64,000 bases of DNA from Streptomyces sp. HUAS MG91 (GTDB lineage Bacteria; Actinomycetota; Actinomycetes; Streptomycetales; Streptomycetaceae). The translations under genes and the position numbers were made by a program. The stretch covers positions 930,001 to 994,000 of the forward strand of contig NZ_CP159534.1 in assembly GCF_040529335.1 (NCBI RefSeq), read 5' to 3'. The notes below the pieces were generated by a model. The model had not been told where the DNA came from. It made no database searches and was given only the letters and a program-made list of their open reading frames with translations. Shown here in pieces: positions 1 to 7,133 of the stretch; the first letter of the stretch is position 1, and each line of letters begins with the position of its first letter.

Positions 1-2
1 CC

Positions 3-443
3 ATGCCGCTGCCTCAGCCCGACGACCTGACGTCACTGGTCCTGCGTACCGCCTTCGGTGACGAGGCGGCCTGGGACGCGTTCCGCGCCGAGCTCGACGG
101 GACGCACGAGTACTGCATGGCCACGTACGCGAGCGAGGGTCGCTTCGACGGCGTGGAGATCCGGGCCCTGGTGGCCGAGGACGCCGCCGCGGGCGCCGAC
201 GAGCGGATCCATTACACGTTCCTGGCGGACGCGGCCACGATGACGGACCCCGAGCGTCCGCTCGTGGCCGTGGACCTCTCGGACGAGCCCGGACGGACGT
301 TCAGGGTCCCCGCACGCTGGTTCCCCGATGTCTCGGCCAACCTCTGTCTGTGGAACATGGACTTCGCGGAGTTCGCCGACAGCGCCGACGCGTCGGGAAC
401 CTTCCGCGGCTTCGGCGAGGACGACGGAGCCTCGCCGCGGTGA
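3..443 (+). CDS. DUF6924-like hypothetical protein
   Basis: A 146-residue acidic protein of unknown function. It resembles the small actinobacterial DUF6924 family, whose members open with a 'DDLTSLVLRT' type stretch followed by an aspartate-rich segment; that opening is visible at residues 7-16. There is no signal peptide, membrane segment or obvious catalytic motif. The ATG lies two bases from the window edge, so its ribosome site cannot be seen and a start further upstream is possible. The stop overlaps the GTG of a doubtful small frame that follows. The family assignment is from memory of the N-terminal pattern and is moderately secure; the function is unknown. Confidence 0.65.
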   Translation: MPLPQPDDLTSLVLRTAFGDEAAWDAFRAELDGTHEYCMATYASEGRFDGVEIRALVAEDAAAGADERIHYTFLADAATMTDPERPLVAVDLSDEPGRTFRVPARWFPDVSANLCLWNMDFAEFADSADASGTFRGFGEDDGASPR

Positions 444-709
444 CCGAGCGGTGTCTCGCGCGACCTGGTGCGGGCGGCCGTGGCCCCTGCGCGGGCCGCG
501 GCGCATCGGCCCCGGAGGCGTATCCCGTGGACGAGGTGCTGGGGCCGGTGACCGTCGGCTCCGCCTCTCACGGCCTGGTCGGCGTGCTGAGCGGAGAGGG
601 GTTCGTCGAGGTCGCCCGGCGCACCCCCGAGCGCCCCGGGACGCGGCTGCCGCTGACGGGCCCGGGTGTCACGCCGGACGCGGAGCGAGCGCCCGCACCA
701 GGGCGCTGA
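440..709 (+). CDS. Doubtful small frame after the DUF6924-like gene
   Basis: A possible 89-residue protein starting at a GTG that overlaps the previous stop (GTGA) and running 41 bases into the 3' end of the converging arginase-like gene. The middle (about residues 28-55, VDEVLGPVTVGSASHGLVG) reads like real protein, but both ends are rich in Arg, Gly and Pro, as expected of a chance GC-rich frame. I recognise no family. It could be a translationally coupled small protein, a remnant of a larger gene, or noise. If it is not a gene, bases 444-668 hold nothing else I can identify. Confidence 0.22.
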   Translation: MTERCLARPGAGGRGPCAGRGASAPEAYPVDEVLGPVTVGSASHGLVGVLSGEGFVEVARRTPERPGTRLPLTGPGVTPDAERAPAPGR

Positions 710-1580
710 CCAGCGCGTCCACCATCTCCCCCGTAGGGTCGCGGTGGGGATTGACCTCCGTGACCACCAGCGCCGCGAGTGGCGGCGCGGAGCCGAACTC
801 GGCGAGGCAGTCGAACGCGGTCTCGACCGGCAGCCCCTCGTTGAAGTGCGGGAAGTCGGCCAGCGGGAAGTCCACCGAGTCGATCACGTCGACGTCGAAG
901 TGGAGGACGAACCGGTCGCGATCGGAGGCGAGGGCGCGCCAGCACGCGCGCGCCTCGGCGACCGGGTCGGTGCCCGGCGCGGTGATCTCGGTGCAGGACA
1001 CGGCCCGCAGACCGTACGAGGCCAGCCGCTCCCGGCCTGCCGGACCCAGCTCCGCGGGCTCGTAGCCGAACGCCGCGATCGCGGAGACCGGCATCAGCGG
1101 GGTGCGCGGCCCCACGTCCCGGAGTTCGGGGGCGCCGTCGCCCAGCAGATGGGACAGGACCATCGTGTCGAGGATCCCGGACCTGCTGGTCGCGGGCACC
1201 GAGAGGTCGAGGTCCCCGTCGAAGTAGAGCAGTCCCGTGTCGGGGCGGCGGGCGACGTGGGCGGCGAGCACGCCCAGGGTGATCGTGCAGTCGCCGCCCA
1301 CGACCAGCGGCACCGCGCCCGAGTCGAGGATCGCCCCGACCCGGTCGGCCACGGCGCGGGCCACGTCGACCACGAGCGGCAGGTTCTGCCGGTCCCGGCG
1401 GGCGGGATCGGTCCTGAACGGCACCACCGGCAGATCGCCGTGGTCCGTCACCTTCACCCCGGCCGCCCGCAGCCGGTCCACGAGGCCGGCGGAGCGCAGC
1501 GCCGCCGGGGCCTTCTCCTGGCCAGGCCCGTGCGTTCCCGCGCAGGACGGCACTCCCAGCAGCGCGAATTCCCTGGCCAT
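669..1580 (-). CDS. Arginase-fold (ureohydrolase family) protein with altered metal ligands
   Basis: A 303-residue protein with the ureohydrolase fold of arginase, agmatinase and formiminoglutamase, which hydrolyse guanidino or formimino groups with two Mn ions. The family landmarks are present in order: GGDC at 95-98 where arginases have GGDH, DGDLD at 121-125 where they have DAHxD, HFDVDVID at 227-234, and VTEVNP around 273-278 with the substrate-side Glu. Thus two histidine ligands are replaced by Cys and Asp while four Asp ligands remain. The length is normal for the family. The N-terminus MAREFALLGVPSCAG fits a typical first strand. Substrate unknown; it need not be an arginase. It is transcribed alone, divergent from the CoA-transferase. 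Confidence 0.85.
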   Translation of the reverse strand: MAREFALLGVPSCAGTHGPGQEKAPAALRSAGLVDRLRAAGVKVTDHGDLPVVPFRTDPARRDRQNLPLVVDVARAVADRVGAILDSGAVPLVVGGDCTITLGVLAAHVARRPDTGLLYFDGDLDLSVPATSRSGILDTMVLSHLLGDGAPELRDVGPRTPLMPVSAIAAFGYEPAELGPAGRERLASYGLRAVSCTEITAPGTDPVAEARACWRALASDRDRFVLHFDVDVIDSVDFPLADFPHFNEGLPVETAFDCLAEFGSAPPLAALVVTEVNPHRDPTGEMVDALVSALVRALAPRPA

Positions 1581-1797
1581 GGACCACCTCTCCGTCGACG
1601 CCGGTGCGTGGGGCAGATGGTAGTGGCCGGGCGGTGGAGGGCGCCCTCATCATGTGCGGTGATGAGCCGTCACGAACAAGAGAGAGCCGTGATGCCTCCA
1701 TGCCCCGACGGCATGCCCCGCGGCGCTGCTCCTGCCCGTGGGGCCGGGACTTCCGAACAGCCCTGCCGCCCGCCCCACACCGACCTGGAGGCCTCGT

Positions 1798-3003
1798 ATG
1801 ACCGAACCGACCGACCGTGCCGCCGCGCTGCCGCTCGCGGGCATCACCGTCGTCAGCATCGAGCAGGCCGTGGCGGCGCCGTTCGCCACCCGCCAGCTGG
1901 CCGATCTGGGCGCCCGCGTGATCAAGATCGAGCGCCCGGACGGCGGCGACTTCGCCCGGCACTACGACACGACGGTCCACGGGGAGTCCAGCTACTTCGT
2001 GTGGCTCAACCGGTCCAAGGAGTCGCTGACGCTGGACGTGAAGTCCGCCGAGGGGCGGGCGATCCTCGACGAACTCCTGTCCGGCGCGGACGTCTTCGTC
2101 CAGAACCTCGGCCCCGGCGCGGCCGCCCGGCTCGGCCTCGACGCGCCGACTCTGGCCGAGCGCCACCCGTCGCTGATCGCCTGCACGGTCTCGGGCTGGG
2201 GCACCTCGGGCCCGTGGGCCGACCGCAAGGCGTACGACCTGCTGGTGCAGTGCCAGACCGGCCTCGTCTCGCTGACCGGCACCCGGGAGGAGACCGCCCG
2301 GGCGGGGGTGTCGGTCGCCGACATCGCCGCCGGCATGTACGCGTACACCGGGATCCTGACCGCGCTGTTCACCCGGGCCACCACGGGTGTGGCGCGCGCC
2401 GTGGAGGTGTCCCTGTTCGAGGCGCTCGCGGAGTGGGTGAGCCAGCCCGCGTACTACACCCGGTACGGAGGGACGCAGCCGCCGCGCATCGGCACGCAGC
2501 ACGCCACCATCGCCCCGTACGGCGCCTTCACCGCGGCCGACGGCAAGCAGGTGCTCTTCTCCGTCCAGAACGAGCGGGAGTGGGTCGCGCTGTGCGAACG
2601 CTTCCTGGAACAGCCCGAGTTGGCCGGTGATCCGCGGTTCACCACCGGTTCGGACCGGGTGGCCCACCGTGAGGAGCTGAACGCGATCGTCGCGGCGCGC
2701 TTCGGCCGCTCCGGCAGCGACGACGTGGCCAAGGCCCTGGACGAGGCGGGCATCGCGAACACGGGGGTGAACGACGTCGCGGAGTTCGTCGGTCATCCGG
2801 TTCTCGCGGAGCGGGACCGCTGGGTGGACGTCGGCACTCCGGGCGGTGTCGTGCGGGCCCTGCGTCCGCCGGCGGATCTGGCGGGCGTCGACGCGCGGAT
2901 GGATCCGGTGCCCGCGCTGGGCGCTCACACCGAACGCATCCTGGCCGCCCAGGGCCGTACGCCCGCGGAGATCGCGCGCCTGAGGGCGGACGGCGTGGTC
3001 TGA
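1798..3003 (+). CDS. Class III CoA-transferase (CaiB/BaiF family)
   Basis: A 401-residue CaiB/BaiF family protein that moves CoA between carboxylic acids through an aspartyl-CoA thioester. The N-terminal Rossmann-like part shows 'LPLAGITVVSIEQAVAAPFA' and 'LGARVIKIERPDGGD', the classic family signatures. The likely catalytic Asp is in 'SVADIAAGMYAY' near residue 178. Full family length. The ATG at 1798 is chosen because GGAGG lies at 1787-1791 with good spacing; the frame is open further upstream but reads as low-complexity sequence. No acyl-CoA dehydrogenase or hydratase is adjacent, so the substrate cannot be inferred from context. The upstream 217 bases are shared with the divergent arginase-like gene and should hold both promoters. 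Confidence 0.88.
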   Translation: MTEPTDRAAALPLAGITVVSIEQAVAAPFATRQLADLGARVIKIERPDGGDFARHYDTTVHGESSYFVWLNRSKESLTLDVKSAEGRAILDELLSGADVFVQNLGPGAAARLGLDAPTLAERHPSLIACTVSGWGTSGPWADRKAYDLLVQCQTGLVSLTGTREETARAGVSVADIAAGMYAYTGILTALFTRATTGVARAVEVSLFEALAEWVSQPAYYTRYGGTQPPRIGTQHATIAPYGAFTAADGKQVLFSVQNEREWVALCERFLEQPELAGDPRFTTGSDRVAHREELNAIVAARFGRSGSDDVAKALDEAGIANTGVNDVAEFVGHPVLAERDRWVDVGTPGGVVRALRPPADLAGVDARMDPVPALGAHTERILAAQGRTPAEIARLRADGVV

Positions 3004-3149
3004 ACCCCGGCGCCGTCCGGCGAACGGTTCGTCGTGCGTGATCGCGAGCCGGCTGGTCGAGCAGCGCGGACCGGACGTGCGAGGGGGCGGCAGCCGTGCG
3101 GCTGTGCCGCTGACGTCAGGGCCGTCACGGGCTAGGCTCCACCTCAAGG

Positions 3150-3225
3150 CGGGGCGTAGCGCAGGTGGTTGACGCGCGCGGTCTCCAGAACCGCGAGGAC
3201 GCCGGTTCGACTCCGGCCGCCCCGC
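3150..3225 (+). tRNA. Atypical tRNA with CCA (Trp) anticodon
   Basis: A 76-base cloverleaf can be folded by eye. The acceptor stem is CGGGGCG with CGCCCCG (3150-3156 and 3218-3224). The D stem is GCGC with GCGC, the anticodon stem GCGGT with ACCGC, and the T stem GCCGG with CCGGC around TTCGACT (3206-3212). The anticodon loop CTCCAGA (3183-3189) gives CCA at 3185-3187, read as tryptophan. It is unusual: there seems to be no base between the D and anticodon stems, the variable loop is six bases, and the discriminator is C rather than the G common in bacterial tRNA-Trp. CCA is not encoded. It is probably a second, divergent tRNA-Trp or a tRNA-like gene, not the housekeeping copy. Confidence 0.75.
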
Positions 3226-3443
3226 CCCTCCCCCACTCTTCCCCTGCCCCGGATCCGGCGCGCCGGTGCCCGCGATGTCCGCGGAGCGAGGCCGTCAGCC
3301 GCTGAGCGCAACCGCACCCGGGAAGCGTCCGCGTCCGGCCCCGGCGATCCGAGAGGATCGAGCGCAGAGCCGCTGCGCCCGGACCCCGTGCAGTGGCTCT
3401 GCTTCCTCGTCGCCGCCGCGGCGGAGCTGCTAGCGTCCGGCTC

Positions 3444-3821
3444 GTGAGCGACAGCGTGTATGTGGGCAACGCGGGCAAGGACGCGGCACTGGACCGGGGC
3501 TGGCTCCTCGGACACTTCAAGGACGCCGGAGATCCGCGCCACAGCGAGGACGTGGAGATCAAATGGGGCGTCCATCCGCGCGGCGACGAGCGGCGGCAAT
3601 GGGTGCGCGGCGAGGAGCGCACCGCCCTCCTGGTCCTCATCAGCGGCCGCTTCCGCGTCGAACTCCCCGGCCGCAGTGTCCTGCTGGAGGAGCAGGGTGA
3701 CTACGTCGTGTGGGGACACGGAGTGGATCACTCGTGGATCGCGGAGGAGGAGTCGGTGGTGCTGACCGTCCGCTGGCCCTCCGTGCCCGGCTACGCGGTC
3801 GTGGACCAGGACGTGGAGTGA
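3444..3821 (+). CDS. Small cupin-like protein
   Basis: A 125-residue soluble protein with a single beta-barrel cupin pattern: a central 'LVLISGRFRVELPG', a turn with 'LLEEQGDYVVWGHGVDHSW' and a final 'EEESVVLTVRWPS'. The His and Asp in GHGVDHSW could be metal ligands, although the first cupin motif lacks the usual HxH. From memory, close homologues in Streptomyces are sometimes labelled signal peptidase I, but there is no membrane segment and no Ser/Lys dyad, so I reject that label. The GTG at 3444 gives the conserved-looking N-terminus SDSVYVGNAGKDAALDRGW; upstream in-frame sequence is arginine-rich filler. Function unknown, perhaps small-molecule binding. Confidence 0.75.
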   Translation: MSDSVYVGNAGKDAALDRGWLLGHFKDAGDPRHSEDVEIKWGVHPRGDERRQWVRGEERTALLVLISGRFRVELPGRSVLLEEQGDYVVWGHGVDHSWIAEEESVVLTVRWPSVPGYAVVDQDVE

Positions 3822-3855
3822 TCGCGAGGCGGTGACCGGCGGGCCGAACCGCCGG

Positions 3856-4692
3856 TCAGGCGTTGAGCACGCCCGCGCCGAGCAGCGCGAACACGAGCGC
3901 CCCGACCACGATCCGGTAGATGACGAACGCGTTGAAGGAGTGCTTGGCGACGAACTTGAGCAGCCAGGCGATGGACGCGTAGGCGACGACGAAGGACACC
4001 ACGGTGCCGACGATCAGCGGCGCGGCGTCCACCCCGCCGCCCACCGCGTCCTTGAGTTCGTACAGCCCGGCGCCGGTCAGGGCGGGAAGGCCGAGGAAGA
4101 AGGAGAGCCGGGTGGCCGCGACCCGGTCCAGGTCGAGGAGCAGCGCCGTCGACATGGTCGCGCCGGAGCGGGAGAAGCCGGGGAAGAGGAGGGCGAGGAT
4201 CTGCGAGCAGCCGACCAGCATGGCGTCCTTGAAGGTGGTGTCGGCCTCGCCGCGCTTGTGGCGGCCCATCTGGTCGGCGACCCACATGACACCGCTGCCG
4301 ACGATCAGTGAGCCCGCGACGACCCACAGCGAGGCCAGCGGCCCTTCGATGAGGGGTTTCGCCGCCAGTCCGACGACGACGATCGGAATGGTCGCGTAGA
4401 TGACCCACCAGGTGAACTTGTAGTCGTGGCTGGTGCGCTGGGAGCGGTCGGCCAGGCCGCGTCCCCAAGCGGTGACGAAGCGCAGGATGTCGCGGAAGAA
4501 GTAGACGAGGACGGCGGCGATGGCGCCGACCTGGATGACCGCGGTGAAGGCGACGACCGCCTTGTCGTCGACCGGGATGTCCATCAGCCCTTCGGCGATC
4601 TTCAGATGGCCGGTGGACGACACGGGCAGGAACTCGGTCACACCCTCGACCACTCCGAGTACGACGGCCTGACCGATTCCGATTGTGCTCAA
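3856..4692 (-). CDS. uppP: Undecaprenyl-diphosphatase (UppP/BacA family)
   Basis: A 278-residue polytopic membrane enzyme that dephosphorylates undecaprenyl diphosphate to recycle the lipid carrier of cell-wall synthesis; overproduction of this family gives bacitracin resistance. Both family motifs are present: the Glu-rich 'EGVTEFLPVSSTGHL' near the N-terminus and 'PGFSRSGATMS' in the second half. About eight hydrophobic segments are seen. I prefer the TTG at 4692 because GAGGAAG lies just upstream of it, giving MSTIGIGQAVVLG; a GTG at 4707 would add five residues but would overlap that ribosome site. It sits downstream of the cyclase gene on the same strand with 151 bases between, so it may have its own promoter. 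Confidence 0.93.
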   Translation of the reverse strand: MSTIGIGQAVVLGVVEGVTEFLPVSSTGHLKIAEGLMDIPVDDKAVVAFTAVIQVGAIAAVLVYFFRDILRFVTAWGRGLADRSQRTSHDYKFTWWVIYATIPIVVVGLAAKPLIEGPLASLWVVAGSLIVGSGVMWVADQMGRHKRGEADTTFKDAMLVGCSQILALLFPGFSRSGATMSTALLLDLDRVAATRLSFFLGLPALTGAGLYELKDAVGGGVDAAPLIVGTVVSFVVAYASIAWLLKFVAKHSFNAFVIYRIVVGALVFALLGAGVLNA

Positions 4693-4843
4693 CTCAGTCT
4701 TCCTCACGGGGGATGTCGGGTGCGCCCGGGCGGGCCCTCACCGGTAGATCCTCGCGCAGCGGCCGGGTCCGTTGGGTAGGAATCAGGGAAGAATCACCGC
4801 ACCTCGGCATCGCCCCGCCGTCCGCAGGGGTTCCGGGCCCGCG

Positions 4844-5941
4844 TCAGCGGCTCCGGCCGCGCGGAGCGGCCGCCGGGCGGAGCAGTACCGGGCGCAGGCG
4901 GCTGTAGCCGCGTACCGACACCGGGCGGAGGACCTTCAGTTCGTACGCGTCCTGGCCGGAGAGTTCCCCGGCCAGCGCGGTGTTCACGAGCACCGTGTCG
5001 GGGCGGGCCACCGCGGTCAGGCGGGCCGCTATGTTGACGGCGGCTCCGTAGACGTCGCCGAAGCGGCCGAGGACGGGGCCGTGGGCCAGGCCGGTGCGTA
5101 CGTGCGGGAGGCGTGGCTCCGCCTGCGCCCGGGCCGTCAGCTCCAGGGCGATGTCCGCCGCGGTGACCGCCGACTCGCAGACGAAGAGGACCTCGTCGCC
5201 GATGGTCTTCACCACCCGGCCCCGGCCCTCGGCGACCACGTCCCAGGCCAGGCTCTCGAACAGGTCGAGGACCTTGACGAGTTCGGTGCTGTCGAGGCCG
5301 CGCGTCATCCGTGTGTAGCCGACCATGTCGGTGAAGCCGACGGCCATGTCCTGCACGTGCAGGCCCTCGCCCGGCGGAACCGCCCCGTCGGGCGGGAGCG
5401 CGGCTCCCGGCGTCTCCTTCCGGGAGGCGCCCGCCTGCTCGGTCGCGATCACCTGCCCGGCGCCGGCCGCGAAGTGCCGCCGCCACACGTGCTGTTGGAG
5501 CAGTTCCATCTCGGACAGCAGGGCCGTGGCGCTGCTCGCCAGTTCCGCGGGGGTCAGCGGCGTCTCCCGGCCCCGGTTCAGCCACGCCCACAGCGTGTGG
5601 ACCTGCCATTCGGCGAGCCGGGAGAGGTGGTGGCCGAGAGCGCGGGCCATCATCGCCTCGCTCTCCTCGGTGATGATCCCGGCCGCGATCAGCCGCTCCC
5701 CCGCGCGCAGCGCGTCGACGTCCCCGTCGGTGAACGCCCGTACGTCGTCGTCGACCAGCGGGAAGCCGAGCGCCCGCCAGATCCGCGCGGTGCGTTCCGG
5801 GCCCACCCCGGTCCGCTCCACGACGTCGTGCCGCGTCCAGTGGCGGCCGCCGCCGAGCAGCACCTCCTCGATGGTCCGGCGCAGCGCCTCGGCGTCGTCC
5901 GCGGGGACCGGTTCCCCGGATGCGGGCCGGTCCGCGCTCAT
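4844..5941 (-). CDS. Class III adenylate/guanylate cyclase
   Basis: A 365-residue protein that should make cAMP or cGMP. The C-terminal catalytic domain (about 200-345) carries the two metal Asp contexts 'VGFTDMVGYTRM' and 'VVKTIGDEVLFV' and the transition-state pair in 'VYGAAVNIAARL' (Asn and Arg). The Lys in KTIGDE fits an adenine-type base contact, so adenylate cyclase is more likely than guanylate. The N-terminal 190 residues are helical with no membrane segment; about residues 20-75 resemble the winged-helix-like sensor found in the mycobacterial Rv1264-type autoinhibited cyclases, which is an inference. Its ATG overlaps the stop of the stress-protein gene (ATGA, 5938-5941), so the two are translationally coupled. 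Confidence 0.88.
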   Translation of the reverse strand: MSADRPASGEPVPADDAEALRRTIEEVLLGGGRHWTRHDVVERTGVGPERTARIWRALGFPLVDDDVRAFTDGDVDALRAGERLIAAGIITEESEAMMARALGHHLSRLAEWQVHTLWAWLNRGRETPLTPAELASSATALLSEMELLQQHVWRRHFAAGAGQVIATEQAGASRKETPGAALPPDGAVPPGEGLHVQDMAVGFTDMVGYTRMTRGLDSTELVKVLDLFESLAWDVVAEGRGRVVKTIGDEVLFVCESAVTAADIALELTARAQAEPRLPHVRTGLAHGPVLGRFGDVYGAAVNIAARLTAVARPDTVLVNTALAGELSGQDAYELKVLRPVSVRGYSRLRPVLLRPAAAPRGRSR

Positions 5942-6387
5942 GTGGTGTGCACGATCAGCACGTCCAGGCCGGCCTTGCGGGCGATGTCCGCGGGTACGGA
6001 GCCCAGGAGGCGCCCGGCGAGCGAGCGCAGGCCCCGGTTGCCGACCACCACGATGTCGGCGGCGTTCTCCTGCGCGGTGTGCACGAGGACGGCGACGGGC
6101 TCCCCCTCCACGGCGAGGGACCGCACGTCCGCCGCGCCGCTCGCACGGGCCCGCTCCCGCGCGGTGCGCAGGGTCTCCTCGGCGGGCGCCGAGCCGACCA
6201 CCTGATATCCGTCCGCCCCCAACTGGTCCTGGGCACGGGCGAGTTCTGTCCCCTGCATGGGCAGGTACGCGCAGACGACGAGAAGTTCCGCCTCGCAGAC
6301 GGCGGCCAGCCTGGCCGCCCCCTCGACCGCCGCGTAGGACGACTCCGAGCCGTCCGTCCCGACCATGACAGTGCGATAGGCCCCCAC
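5938..6387 (-). CDS. Universal stress protein (UspA family)
   Basis: A 149-residue single-domain universal stress protein. It opens with 'RTVMVGTDGSESSYAAVEGA' and ends with the nucleotide-binding loop 'DIVVVGNRGLRSLAGRLLGS' and 'LDVLIVHTT', so it is of the ATP-binding type (G-2x-G-9x-G-S/T pattern). I chose the GTG at 6387 because AAGGAG lies six bases ahead of it; an ATG at 6405 would place that ribosome site inside the gene. It is the first gene of a coupled pair with the class III cyclase, which suggests a shared stress or nucleotide-signalling role. Two copies of a short inverted repeat sit directly upstream (6398-6427), the first touching the ribosome site. Confidence 0.9.
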   Translation of the reverse strand: MGAYRTVMVGTDGSESSYAAVEGAARLAAVCEAELLVVCAYLPMQGTELARAQDQLGADGYQVVGSAPAEETLRTARERARASGAADVRSLAVEGEPVAVLVHTAQENAADIVVVGNRGLRSLAGRLLGSVPADIARKAGLDVLIVHTT

Positions 6388-6397
6388 AGCAAGCTCC

Positions 6398-6427
6398 TTA
6401 CTCATAAGTAAACTTACTTTGGAGTAA
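6398..6427. promoter_or_regulatory. Tandem operator TTACT-N4-AGTAA x2 upstream of the stress-protein operon
   Basis: Two identical inverted units, TTACT-N4-AGTAA at 6398-6411 and again at 6414-6427, lie 16 bases apart in a short AT-rich island in otherwise GC-rich DNA. They overlap the region between the promoter and the start of the universal stress protein gene. The neighbouring MarR-family gene at 6496-6948 is an obvious candidate ligand, but HxlR-type regulators also bind such sites. Confidence 0.6.
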
Positions 6428-6495
6428 AATAGAGTGCTGATCCACGCGGGGGCAAGGGCCCGGACCACAGGAACACCGGCGGACCGCGCGAGCGG

Positions 6496-6948
6496 TCAGG
6501 ACCGGGGCCAGGGCTGGCCGCTGAGCCTCTCGATGCTCGTGTTGAAGCGCTGGAGATTCCGCGCGAAGGCCATCACGTCCTCGGCCGGCCAGTCCTCGAA
6601 GACCCGGTCCAGCTCCTCCACGTGCACCTTGCGCTCCGCGTCCAGCCGCCGCACACCCTCCTCGGTCAGCCGGAACTTGCGGGCCATGCCCCCGTCGGGG
6701 TCGGGGATCCGCTCCAGCAGCCCGGCCCGCACCGCTTGCGCCGTCTGGCGGTTGACGGTCGAGGCGTCGAGCACGAACGCCTCGCTGAGCTGGCCGATCG
6801 ACATCGGCCCCTGCACCCGGATCCGGCTGAGCACGATGTAGGCGCTGCGTTCGAGACGGTCCGCCTGCCGACGGCGCTTGTCATTGCCGAGCTGATGTCG
6901 GCCCAGCACCATGTGCTCGAACTCGACCAGCTGCGAGGGCTTGTCCAT
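6496..6948 (-). CDS. MarR-family transcriptional regulator
   Basis: A 150-residue winged-helix regulator. The recognition region is 'MSIGQLSEAFVLDASTVNRQ' followed by 'AGLLERIPDPDGGMARKFRLTEEG', the usual helix-turn-helix plus wing of MarR proteins. The ATG at 6948 is chosen for its GGGAGGA ribosome site nine bases upstream. It is divergent from the DHA2 exporter gene with 185 bases between them, an arrangement usual for a repressor of its neighbour. It also lies upstream of the stress-protein/cyclase pair on the same strand and may control that too. No cysteine is in a position suggesting redox sensing, so a small-molecule ligand is more likely. Confidence 0.88.
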   Translation of the reverse strand: MDKPSQLVEFEHMVLGRHQLGNDKRRRQADRLERSAYIVLSRIRVQGPMSIGQLSEAFVLDASTVNRQTAQAVRAGLLERIPDPDGGMARKFRLTEEGVRRLDAERKVHVEELDRVFEDWPAEDVMAFARNLQRFNTSIERLSGQPWPRS

Positions 6949-7051
6949 GTACGTGCGTCCTCCCAGGTCCGACGGTATCGCAGGGCGCCACGACCAGCCC
7001 CCTCCGCCCGAGCCCGCCTCACCGCCCCGCATGTGCCCTCTGCATGAGATA

Positions 7052-7080
7052 TGCACGATACATGTCGCGTGTACTATGCA
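7052..7080. promoter_or_regulatory. Imperfect inverted repeat between marR-type and exporter genes
   Basis: TGCACGATACATG (7052-7064) and CGTGTACTATGCA (7068-7080) form an imperfect inverted repeat with 9 of 13 positions matching. TACTAT inside the right arm could be a -10 element for the exporter. The stretch is AT-richer than its surroundings. It is a plausible MarR-family operator serving both divergent genes. Confidence 0.45.
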
Positions 7081-7133
7081 CACCGCTGCACGTGGTGAAC
7101 GGATTCACGTGTTGAAGAGATGAAGGAGCCCGT

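Noticed and set aside
568..3147. 860-residue open frame antisense to the CoA-transferase and overlapping the arginase-like gene in another frame
   Set aside because: Arginine-rich composition and no family pattern; the frames of the two recognised enzymes explain the region.
3444..3821. Signal peptidase I label for the small cupin
   Set aside because: No membrane anchor and no Ser/Lys catalytic motifs; the sequence fits a cupin barrel.
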